Both the position numbers and the translations under genes were made by a program. 13,296 bases of DNA from JBHGBB01 sp041946755 (GTDB taxonomy: Bacteria > UBP4 > UBA4092 > JAOAEQ01), in NCBI GenBank assembly GCA_041946755.1, contig JBHGBB010000108.1, positions 1 to 13,296 of the forward strand, given 5' to 3'. This document shows positions 6,701 through 13,296 of the stretch, in pieces (the stretch's first letter is position 1; the number at the start of each line of letters is the position of its first letter). Under the pieces are notes generated by a model. The model had not been told where the DNA came from. It did not search any database and saw only the letters and a program-made list of their open reading frames with translations.

Positions 6701-8140
6701 TTATTTTTTGATACTATTATCCTGTGATGCTCCGTCTCCGCCGAGGACGGCATAAAGCTTCGCTTGGTTGGCTAGTTTAGCCAATCGTAACGAGGTAAGT
6801 TGCTGCTGGGCGGAATAAAGAGACCGTTGCGCATCCAACACACTCAAATAACTATCAATACCATTGGTATACCGTTGATTAGAGATAGCATATATCTCTT
6901 GAGCCGATTTTACGATTGACTCTTGTACGGCCAATTGTTGGTCCACTGTGCCACGTACTGCAAGTGCATCAGCTACCTCTCTAAACGCTGTCTGGATAGT
7001 TTTTTCATATTGTACCAAGTAAATTTCGCGTTGCGCTTTACTAAGTTTATATGCCGACCCAATCCGGGGATCAAAAATCGGCATATTTACCTGTGGTGCA
7101 AATGTCCAAGTATTCTGCGCAGAATTGAAAAGATGTAATAGTTCGGTACTAGCAGTTCCAATTAAGGTGGTTAGTGAAATCTGCGGGAAAAAAGCGGCGC
7201 GAGCTACATCAATGTAAGCGTTTGCGGCTTTCAACTGATATTCTGCTGCCATAATATCCGGCCGACGTAATAACACCTCGGATGATAGACCGGGAGCAAT
7301 ATCTTTAACAGCGGAAATACTTACCCAGTCGGCCGGTAAAAGATTGTCCGGGACTGAAGCCCCAGCAAGCAGATTTAATGCGTTCCGATCCTGTGCGACC
7401 AATTCAGTATATCGAACAATATCTGCCTTCGCAGTATCGATTTGGGTTTGGGCTCGCAGTAAATCGGCTTTATTTGCCAGCCCCTGGTCAAACTGCTGTT
7501 GAATAATGTCATGAACTCCTTGTTGGGTTTCCAAGGTAGCTCGTGCGAGCTTTAGATTCTCTTGATCAGCGGCTAAACTCAAATATACACTTGCGATTTC
7601 ACTGATTAGCGCCGTCTGGGTAGCATGTTGCACCTGTTCGGTTGCCAAATATTGCTGGAGTGCTTGTTTTTTTAAACTCCGGATACGACCGAATAAATCG
7701 ATTTCCCATGCAGTTATTCCCAAGTTGACACTATATTGTTTAACATTAATTGCAGAACTAGATGAAGCTATATCTGCCGGTGTCCGTTGTCTCGTACCGG
7801 TAGCCGAAGCTGCAAAAGAAGGATACAATTGGGCTTCCTGAATACCATACAATGCCCGGGCTTGTTCGACATTAAGAATAGCCAGCCGCAAATCCCGATT
7901 GTTGGTAAGTCCCAACTCGATTACTTTTTGCAGTTTTTGATCTGGAAAAACATTCTGCCAGGTAATATCTTTTACTAACAAAGTATTCTGCAGCGATTTA
8001 TTATTTTGATATGCTTCACCGGTTGGAAAAGCAGATGGGACTGGCATTACCGGTCGAGTATATTTTTGTGTGGATACACAACCGTTCAAGACCAGGATCG
8101 TTCCAGCTACTATGATAAGGTGTTTTGTATTCATTTTCAT
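6701..8140 (-). CDS. Outer membrane efflux lipoprotein, NodT/TolC-type channel
   Basis: Outer-membrane channel of a tripartite efflux pump (OprM/NodT subfamily), 479 residues, the usual size. The N-terminus is a lipoprotein signal peptide with lipobox LNGC; Cys21 would be lipidated. Two long outer-membrane-factor repeats follow. Each has alanine- and glutamine-rich helices suited to the periplasmic tunnel, for example the NLRLAILNVEQARALYGIQ type near 83-101 and the DSYLSVLDAQRSLYSAQQQ type near the end. Conserved text such as ITAWEIDLFGRIRSL and LLRRPDIMAAEYQLKAANA is diagnostic. The start at 8140 has AGGA six bases upstream, better placed than the second ATG two codons later. It lies 18 bases after the RND pump gene and is followed one base later by MarR. 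Confidence 0.95.
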   Translation of the reverse strand: MKMNTKHLIIVAGTILVLNGCVSTQKYTRPVMPVPSAFPTGEAYQNNKSLQNTLLVKDITWQNVFPDQKLQKVIELGLTNNRDLRLAILNVEQARALYGIQEAQLYPSFAASATGTRQRTPADIASSSSAINVKQYSVNLGITAWEIDLFGRIRSLKKQALQQYLATEQVQHATQTALISEIASVYLSLAADQENLKLARATLETQQGVHDIIQQQFDQGLANKADLLRAQTQIDTAKADIVRYTELVAQDRNALNLLAGASVPDNLLPADWVSISAVKDIAPGLSSEVLLRRPDIMAAEYQLKAANAYIDVARAAFFPQISLTTLIGTASTELLHLFNSAQNTWTFAPQVNMPIFDPRIGSAYKLSKAQREIYLVQYEKTIQTAFREVADALAVRGTVDQQLAVQESIVKSAQEIYAISNQRYTNGIDSYLSVLDAQRSLYSAQQQLTSLRLAKLANQAKLYAVLGGDGASQDNSIKK

Positions 8141-8158
8141 AGGAAATCCTTGTTACCT

Positions 8159-11100
8159 TTATTCGATTTTCTCTTTCTCTTCACTGACTGCTTGAGAAGC
8201 ATTATTTCTTTTTCGACCGAATATTCGTTCGATGATGACATAGAAAAATGGAGCAAAGACGATAACCAATATGGTACCGGTAATCATCCCACCTAGCACC
8301 GAAGTACCGATAGCTTTCATTGCGCCAGCACCTGCACCGGTAGCTAATGCGAGCGGTAATACTCCGAAACCGAAAGCTAATGAGGTCATCATAATGGGTC
8401 GGAATCGGAGTCGCGTTCCTTCCAAAGCTGCTTTGAAAAGACTCATTCCTTCTGCTACCCCAGCCTTGGCAAACTGGACGATCAGAATAGCATTTTTGGT
8501 GGTCAATCCCAGGGTCGTTAATAATCCGATCTGGAAGTAAACATCATTTGAAAGGCTTCGGCTGGATGAAGCGATAACACCGCCGATAATTCCTAGCGGT
8601 AGCACTAATAGAATCGATAGCGGAATCGCCCAACTTTCATAGAGTGCTGCCAGACATAAGAAAATTACAAAGATCGAGAAGGTATATAGCAGAGTGGTTT
8701 GTGTCGATGCCTGCTTTTCTTGATAAGATAATCCGGTCCAGTCGTATCCGGTTCCTTTCGGCAGTTTCGCAGCTATTTCTTCCATTGCCTTCATCGCTTC
8801 GCCGGAACTGCGGCCTTTAGCCGGTTCACCCCAGATGTTGACTGATGGAAATCCATTGAATCGTTCTAATCGAGGTGCACCGACAGACCAACGAGTAGTC
8901 GCAAACGAATTAAACGGTACCATCTGCCCACTATTGTTGCGAACATATATCTTATTGAGATCGGACGGCTGACTCCGGAACGGTGCATCGGACTGTACAT
9001 ATACCCGTTTCACACGGCCGCCCTGAATAAAGTTATTGACATAAGCGCTGCCAAAACTAGCGGCAATAACATTATGTATTGAACTGATAGGAACCCCAAG
9101 AGCACCTGCTTTTTCCCAGTCGACATCAATCCGGAATTCGGGAATATCTTCCATACCATTTGGCCGGACGTTGGCTAATCTCGGGTCTTGCATAGCCATG
9201 CCCAACATTTGGTTTCGCGCTTGCATTAATGCCTGATGTCCAATCCCACCGCGATCTTCCAATTGAAAATCGACTCCACCGGCATTACCTAATTCGACTA
9301 CCGCAGGAGGTGGAAATGCAAAAAACAAAGCTTTTTTATATTTGGCAAAAGCCATCGTAGCTCTCCCTGCAATTGCTTTAGCCTTTAAATCCGGCCGGTT
9401 GCGCAGATTCCAATCCTTAAGTTTGGCGAACACCATTCCATTATTCTGTGCTGATCCGGAAAAGCTTATTCCCGTAATTATCATGCAAGATTCAACTGCT
9501 TCTTTTTCGTTTTCCTGGAAATAACTTCTTATTTCCTCAGCTACTTCCTTGGTTTGTTCCAAAGTTGAGCCGGTCGGCAGCATAATTTGCGCCATCAGCA
9601 TTCCTTGGTCTTCATCAGGAAGGTAACTGGTAGGCATACGAAGGAATAGGAATCCTAATCCGATAACGATAATGATAAATATTAACAAATACCGCAGTTT
9701 ATGGGTTATGGAACGGCCGGCTAACGCTACAAATCCGTCTCGGAAACGGAAGAAGATACGATCAAACCACAGAAAGAACGGACGTAATAACTTATTGGCG
9801 CTTTCAGCCGCTTCGTGTCCCTTGGCTACAGGTTTCAACATTGAAGCACAAAGAACGGGAGTTAGAATTAAAGCTACCAATACTGAAAGAAGCATTGCCG
9901 AAGCAATAGTTAATGAAAATTGCCGGTAAATTACTCCGGTAGAACCACCGAAAAATGCCATTGGACCAAATACTGCTGCCAGTACTAATCCGATACCGAT
10001 TAAAGCCGGGGTGATTTGCCGCATCGATTTCGCGGTAGCTTCTTTTGGAGGCAGTCCTTCTTCACTCATGATTCGTTCGACATTTTCGACAACAACTATA
10101 GCGTCATCTACGAGTAATCCGATGGCAAGTACCATAGCGAACATGGTTAACATATTGATACTGAATCCAAAAAGACCTAAAATTGCGAAGGTACCTAAGA
10201 GCACTACCGGGACTGCAATCGTCGGAATTAACGTAGCGCGAATGTTTCCCATGAAGAGCCACATAACTAAAAATACTAAGATAATAGCTTCAATGAGTGT
10301 CTTGACTACTTCATGGATAGATACTTCTATGAAAGGAGTGGTATCGTAAGGATATACCACCTTCATTCCTTTCGGGAAATAAGGACTTAATTCATTAAGT
10401 TTATTTTTTACTGCCCGGGCAGTTTCCAAAGCATTAGCTCCGGGAGCTTGCCGGATAGCTAACCCGGAAGATGGTTTACCATTATAAGTAACTTCTACAT
10501 TATAAAATTCACTCCCTAGTTCGGTTCGTCCAATATCTTTAACCCGAATAACCGATCCATCCTGGTTGGTTCGTAAAGGAATCATAGAGAACTCGTCCGG
10601 AGTTTGCAATAGGCTTTGGACAATGATAGAAGTATTTAGCCGTTGCCCTGGTATTGCCGGGGTACCGCCGAACTGTCCGGCAGAAACTTCTACATTATAG
10701 GTTTTTAATGCCGCGATTATATCTTCAATAGTTAAATTATAATTGTTGAGTTTATCGGTATCTAACCAAATCCGCATGGCGTAACCGGACCCGAAACTGG
10801 CAACTTCACCGACTCCAGGGACACGGGCTAATACTTTTTCTAAGTTGGTTAGCGCATAGTCCTGCAGGTCTCTCATCTGCATACTGCCATCTTCGGAAAT
10901 AAGTCCGATAATCAGCAGATAGTTTCTGGTTGATTTGCTGACTTTAACGCCAGCCTGTTGCACGGATTGAGGAAGGCTGGTCATTGCGAGTTGTAATTTA
11001 TTCTGGACTTTAGCCCAGGCTAAATCGGGATCGGTTCCCGGTTTAAAGGTTAACTCGATTCGAGAGGAACCGGCAGAATCGCTTATACCGGAAAAATAGA

Positions 11101-11329
11101 GCATATCATCGAATCCAGTCATTTTCTGTTCGATGATCTGGGTGATACTGTTTTCAACAGTACCTGCAGAAGCTCCGGGACTACTTGCCTCAATAGCAAT
11201 AGAAGGCGGTGCTATCGGAGGATATTGCGATATCGGTAAATTATATATTGCCAGTCCGCCCAATGCCATCATGATAATCGCAATAACCCAAGCGAAAACC
11301 GGCCGTTTTAAGAAAAATGCTGATAACAT
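8159..11329 (-). CDS. RND multidrug efflux transporter, HAE1 (AcrB-like) family
   Basis: Inner-membrane proton-driven antiporter that takes drugs or other amphiphiles from the periplasm and inner membrane and passes them to the channel. It has 1056 residues and the two-fold repeated AcrB plan, with a first membrane helix at about 10-29 and large periplasmic loops at about 30-335 and 565-875. Helix clusters lie at 340-500 and 880-1035. The proton-relay residues are intact: Asp408 and Asp409 in GLLVDDAIVVVEN, Lys945 in GLTTKNAILIVQ and an arginine in RLRFRPIMMT around 974. The family opening FFLKRPVFAWVIAI is present. A GGAGG six bases before the ATG supports the start. It lies 12 bases after the adaptor gene. 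The charged tail (KRNNASQAVSEEKEKIE) is ordinary for HAE1 pumps. Substrate range cannot be read. Confidence 0.97.
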   Translation of the reverse strand: MLSAFFLKRPVFAWVIAIIMMALGGLAIYNLPISQYPPIAPPSIAIEASSPGASAGTVENSITQIIEQKMTGFDDMLYFSGISDSAGSSRIELTFKPGTDPDLAWAKVQNKLQLAMTSLPQSVQQAGVKVSKSTRNYLLIIGLISEDGSMQMRDLQDYALTNLEKVLARVPGVGEVASFGSGYAMRIWLDTDKLNNYNLTIEDIIAALKTYNVEVSAGQFGGTPAIPGQRLNTSIIVQSLLQTPDEFSMIPLRTNQDGSVIRVKDIGRTELGSEFYNVEVTYNGKPSSGLAIRQAPGANALETARAVKNKLNELSPYFPKGMKVVYPYDTTPFIEVSIHEVVKTLIEAIILVFLVMWLFMGNIRATLIPTIAVPVVLLGTFAILGLFGFSINMLTMFAMVLAIGLLVDDAIVVVENVERIMSEEGLPPKEATAKSMRQITPALIGIGLVLAAVFGPMAFFGGSTGVIYRQFSLTIASAMLLSVLVALILTPVLCASMLKPVAKGHEAAESANKLLRPFFLWFDRIFFRFRDGFVALAGRSITHKLRYLLIFIIIVIGLGFLFLRMPTSYLPDEDQGMLMAQIMLPTGSTLEQTKEVAEEIRSYFQENEKEAVESCMIITGISFSGSAQNNGMVFAKLKDWNLRNRPDLKAKAIAGRATMAFAKYKKALFFAFPPPAVVELGNAGGVDFQLEDRGGIGHQALMQARNQMLGMAMQDPRLANVRPNGMEDIPEFRIDVDWEKAGALGVPISSIHNVIAASFGSAYVNNFIQGGRVKRVYVQSDAPFRSQPSDLNKIYVRNNSGQMVPFNSFATTRWSVGAPRLERFNGFPSVNIWGEPAKGRSSGEAMKAMEEIAAKLPKGTGYDWTGLSYQEKQASTQTTLLYTFSIFVIFLCLAALYESWAIPLSILLVLPLGIIGGVIASSSRSLSNDVYFQIGLLTTLGLTTKNAILIVQFAKAGVAEGMSLFKAALEGTRLRFRPIMMTSLAFGFGVLPLALATGAGAGAMKAIGTSVLGGMITGTILVIVFAPFFYVIIERIFGRKRNNASQAVSEEKEKIE

Positions 11330-11341
11330 GTTATTCCTCCA

Positions 11342-12481
11342 TTAATCAGTTGTAGTCGTAGTCAGTGTTACCATAACCCCGGGCTGTAATCGTTGTGTCC
11401 CTTCGACAATAATTCGGTCGCCAGCAGTAAGACCGGATGAAATCAGCCACTGGTTACCTACTGCTCGATCAATCGTCAGCATCTGCATTTGCGCTTTTCC
11501 GGAAGTATCTACCACCCAGCAATAGGGCTCACCTTTTTGATCCCGGATAACACCAGCCTGCGGAACCAGGATAGCTTTTTCAAGAATACCCTCTTTAACC
11601 ACTGCATGGAGAAACATGCCGGGAAGAAGTGTATGTTTCGGATTCGGGACGGTGATCCGTAAACTAACCGACCCGGTAGTCGGATTGACCGTGACATCGC
11701 GGAATTCCAAAGTACCTTCTAGCAGATAAGTAGATCCATCTTCTCGGAGGATAGTTACCTTTTTCTGCAGGGCACTATTGGAACTATATTTTTTATCTAT
11801 GAGTTGGTTTTGTAGTTTTAATATTGCAGCAGTGGATTCGGGTACATCAACATAAATCGGGTCTAATTGTTGAATGGTAGCCAAAGGGATCGCCTGATAT
11901 GCGGTTACCATCGCACCTTCAGTTACATTTGATTTACCGATCTGGCCGGAAATAGGTGCTTTGATTGGAGTATAAGACAAATTAATTCGCGCTGATTCCA
12001 CCGCAGTTTTTGCGGATTCCAATTGCGCTTCAGCCAGATGTAATGCGGCAACTGCATCATCATAATCCTGCTGACCAATAGCATGGGTTGCCACCAACGC
12101 TTTAAACCGCTCAACCCGTAACCGGAGAGCCGGTAGATTAGCTTCAGCGATTCCAACCGCAGCGTTTGCCTGATTATATGCTGCTTGATATTGAGCCGAA
12201 TCGATTTGGTACAGCAAATCCCCTTCTTTAACAAAAGAACCCTCTTTAAAAAACCGTTTTAAAATCAGACCACTGACCTGCGGGCGAACTTCAGAGACTC
12301 GAGAAGAAGTAGCTCTGCCCGGGAGATCGGTGGTCAAGACCAGTCGTTGTGTCTGAACAGTAACCGTCGTTACTTCCGGTGTCATTTTCGGCATTCCTTG
12401 GGGTGGGTGAGAGGTACACCCGGCTAGTATAAGTACTACTGCTACAGTAGGAATCCAAGATAGCGTTGAGATTTTATGCAT
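11342..12481 (-). CDS. RND efflux periplasmic adaptor (AcrA-like) lipoprotein
   Basis: Membrane fusion protein bridging the RND pump and the outer-membrane channel, 379 residues. Residues 1-22 form a lipoprotein signal peptide with lipobox LAGC, Cys22 being the lipidated residue. The lipoyl half-motifs lie around 60-97 (EVRPQVSGLILKRFFKEGS) and 168-190 (LSYTPIKAPISGQIGK). They enclose a coiled-coil hairpin of about 97-165 rich in alanine and glutamate. A beta-barrel domain follows, with the conserved VNPTTGSVSLRITVPNP at 265-281 and LLPGMFLHAVV at 285-295. A membrane-proximal domain ends the protein. The ATG has AAGGA nine bases upstream. It lies 39 bases after the TetR gene and 12 before the pump. 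Confidence 0.95.
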   Translation of the reverse strand: MHKISTLSWIPTVAVVLILAGCTSHPPQGMPKMTPEVTTVTVQTQRLVLTTDLPGRATSSRVSEVRPQVSGLILKRFFKEGSFVKEGDLLYQIDSAQYQAAYNQANAAVGIAEANLPALRLRVERFKALVATHAIGQQDYDDAVAALHLAEAQLESAKTAVESARINLSYTPIKAPISGQIGKSNVTEGAMVTAYQAIPLATIQQLDPIYVDVPESTAAILKLQNQLIDKKYSSNSALQKKVTILREDGSTYLLEGTLEFRDVTVNPTTGSVSLRITVPNPKHTLLPGMFLHAVVKEGILEKAILVPQAGVIRDQKGEPYCWVVDTSGKAQMQMLTIDRAVGNQWLISSGLTAGDRIIVEGTQRLQPGVMVTLTTTTTD

Positions 12482-12520
12482 AATCGAATATCCTTTTTGT
12501 AAAAGATTGATTTCCTTTTA

Positions 12521-13192
12521 TTATTTATTTTTATTGCTATTTTTAGCGCCAAAGGTCAGCCATACGGCTTTCAACTGACGTAGATAGTGATAATTATTGC
12601 TTCGGTCTTTTTCTAATTGCATTGCTAACGAGGTTCCGCTGACAATGGTCATTAGCGATATAATCAAATCGTTAATATTGGTATTAAGCGGCAGTTCGTT
12701 ATTTTTTATAGCCAAATGAATATATTGTTTCATCCAATCATCCAGTAACATTACCGGGATATCTTCGATCCCCGGACAGTCGGGGTAAGCCAGTTTCTTT
12801 TCAAGGCTGGAAATAATAATATTTTTTGGTTTCTGTAACCGCGACAGTAATACCGATAGAATTTGAAATGAGACATTGTTGTTAAAATGATAATCCGATA
12901 CATGGCTGAAAAGTGCTTCAATTAAAGATAAATATTTTCCTGGAGTAGCCTCTTTTTGGGATACCCAAATCATTTTTAAAGTAGTCAAACAAATATAATA
13001 ATTTACGACATCGATTTTCTCAGGAAAATAGTTAAAAAAAGTACCTTCAGCAATTTCGGTGTCTTGACACAATTCCCGGATCGAGATATTATCGAATCGA
13101 TTATGTTTTAACCGCTGCATTAAGGCTTGCATGATTGCCAGCTTGGTCTTGGCATGTTTTTTCTCACGCAAGGTGTATTCTTTAACCTTCAT
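12521..13192 (-). CDS. TetR family transcriptional regulator
   Basis: A 223-residue repressor-type protein. The N-terminal helix-turn-helix covers residues 16-63, with FDNISIRELCQDTEIAEGT followed by the family signature FFNYFPEKIDVV. The C-terminal ligand and dimerisation domain (about 70-215) is poorly conserved, as is usual, so no ligand can be inferred. ATG at 13192 is chosen over the in-frame TTG at 13204 because GAGG lies six bases upstream of the ATG. It is the first gene of the efflux operon, and two palindromic sites overlap its promoter, so it probably represses its own transcription and that of the pump genes. Confidence 0.92.
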   Translation of the reverse strand: MKVKEYTLREKKHAKTKLAIMQALMQRLKHNRFDNISIRELCQDTEIAEGTFFNYFPEKIDVVNYYICLTTLKMIWVSQKEATPGKYLSLIEALFSHVSDYHFNNNVSFQILSVLLSRLQKPKNIIISSLEKKLAYPDCPGIEDIPVMLLDDWMKQYIHLAIKNNELPLNTNINDLIISLMTIVSGTSLAMQLEKDRSNNYHYLRQLKAVWLTFGAKNSNKNK

Positions 13193-13196
13193 GCGG

Positions 13197-13202
13197 CACC
13201 TC
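13197..13202 (-). promoter_or_regulatory. Ribosome binding site deciding the TetR start
   Basis: On the minus strand GAGGTG is followed by CCGC and the ATG at 13192; the GAGG core is six bases from the start. It overlaps the alternative TTG at 13204, which argues against that start. Confidence 0.7.
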
Positions 13203-13212
13203 AATAATATGA

Positions 13213-13222
13213 TAGTATACTA
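13213..13222. promoter_or_regulatory. Operator-like palindrome 1 (proximal)
   Basis: TAGTATACTA is a perfect ten-base palindrome. It covers the expected transcription start region of the TetR/efflux promoter, about seven bases past the -10 box. A near copy lies 18 bases upstream, about two helical turns away, so two repressor dimers could sit on the same face of the DNA. Confidence 0.6.
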
Positions 13223-13226
13223 CAAA

Positions 13227-13255
13227 AATATAGCATACTATAATTATATTGTCAA
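13227..13255 (-). promoter_or_regulatory. Promoter of the tetR-efflux operon
   Basis: Read on the minus strand, TTGACA (13255-13250) is a perfect sigma-70 -35 box. It is followed by a 17-base spacer and TATATT (13232-13227), matching the -10 consensus at five of six positions. Transcription would start near 13220, about 28 bases before the TetR ATG. It is the only strong promoter I see for the run of minus-strand genes. Confidence 0.72.
13229..13242. promoter_or_regulatory. Operator-like palindrome 2 (overlapping the -10)
   Basis: TATAGCATACTATA is an inverted repeat with six of seven pairs matching. Its core TAGCATACTA differs from palindrome 1 by one base. It fills part of the spacer and overlaps the -10 box, the ideal place for a repressor to block RNA polymerase. 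Confidence 0.6.
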
Positions 13256-13267
13256 GTATTATTTTAT

Positions 13268-13288
13268 ATCGCAGCTGTGGCTGTCGAT
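13268..13288. repeat. Small inverted repeat upstream of the -35 box
   Basis: ATCGCAGC (13268-13275) pairs with GCTGTCGAT (13280-13288) if one T (13284) is bulged, around the loop TGTG. It is the most GC-rich patch in the AT-rich upstream region and is centred near -57 of the predicted start. It could be a binding site for an activator or second regulator, or part of the end of a neighbouring gene's transcript. The window stops at 13296, so context is missing. Confidence 0.35.
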
Positions 13289-13296
13289 TATCAATT

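Noticed and set aside
10011..10349. 112-codon plus-strand open frame inside the RND pump gene
   Set aside because: Antisense shadow of a highly conserved pump region; composition reflects the codons of the opposite strand.
4688..13204. Recent horizontal transfer of the efflux operon
   Set aside because: Codon habits (CGG/CGA arginine, CCG proline) look the same as in leuS, and there are no transposases, tRNA genes or flanking direct repeats.

Overview
The window looks like a chromosomal segment from a Gram-negative (diderm) bacterium that I cannot place to genus. The outer-membrane phospholipase, the tripartite RND efflux system and the two lipoprotein signal peptides all require an outer membrane. 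DNA is moderately AT-leaning, yet arginine is coded mostly by CGG/CGA. That habit holds across all ten genes, so nothing looks recently acquired. A DUF4416 protein next to a Gfo/Idh/MocA oxidoreductase plus TIM-barrel isomerase pair is the kind of content seen in little-studied environmental phyla. That placement is inference only.

Layout, left half (plus strand): a terminator-like hairpin at 23-60 abuts the start codon of leuS (64-2553, leucyl-tRNA synthetase). A Gfo/Idh/MocA oxidoreductase (2648-3661) follows, then a xylose-isomerase-like TIM-barrel protein (3809-4567). Two intergenic stretches here, 3662-3796 and 4568-4687, each hold a long imperfect palindrome. Its left arm is almost free of C and its right arm almost free of G. 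The first is built of opposed nine-base tandem units. These are the least explained sequences in the window.

Layout, right half (minus strand, read from 13296 down to 4688): a good promoter with two palindromic operator-like sites precedes a tightly packed gene run. In order it encodes a TetR regulator, an AcrA-like lipoprotein, an AcrB-like RND pump, a NodT/TolC-like outer-membrane lipoprotein, a MarR regulator, an outer-membrane phospholipase A1 and a DUF4416 protein. Gaps are 1 to 74 nt and no internal terminator is evident, so one operon is likely, at least from TetR to MarR.

How the genes work together: the adaptor, pump and outer-membrane channel form a complete drug/solute efflux machine. 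It is bracketed by two regulators of different families, TetR first and MarR last, suggesting two-input control. The phospholipase and DUF4416 protein may link efflux to outer-membrane lipid state, but that is inference. The oxidoreductase/isomerase pair probably acts on a sugar or polyol; no substrate can be named.
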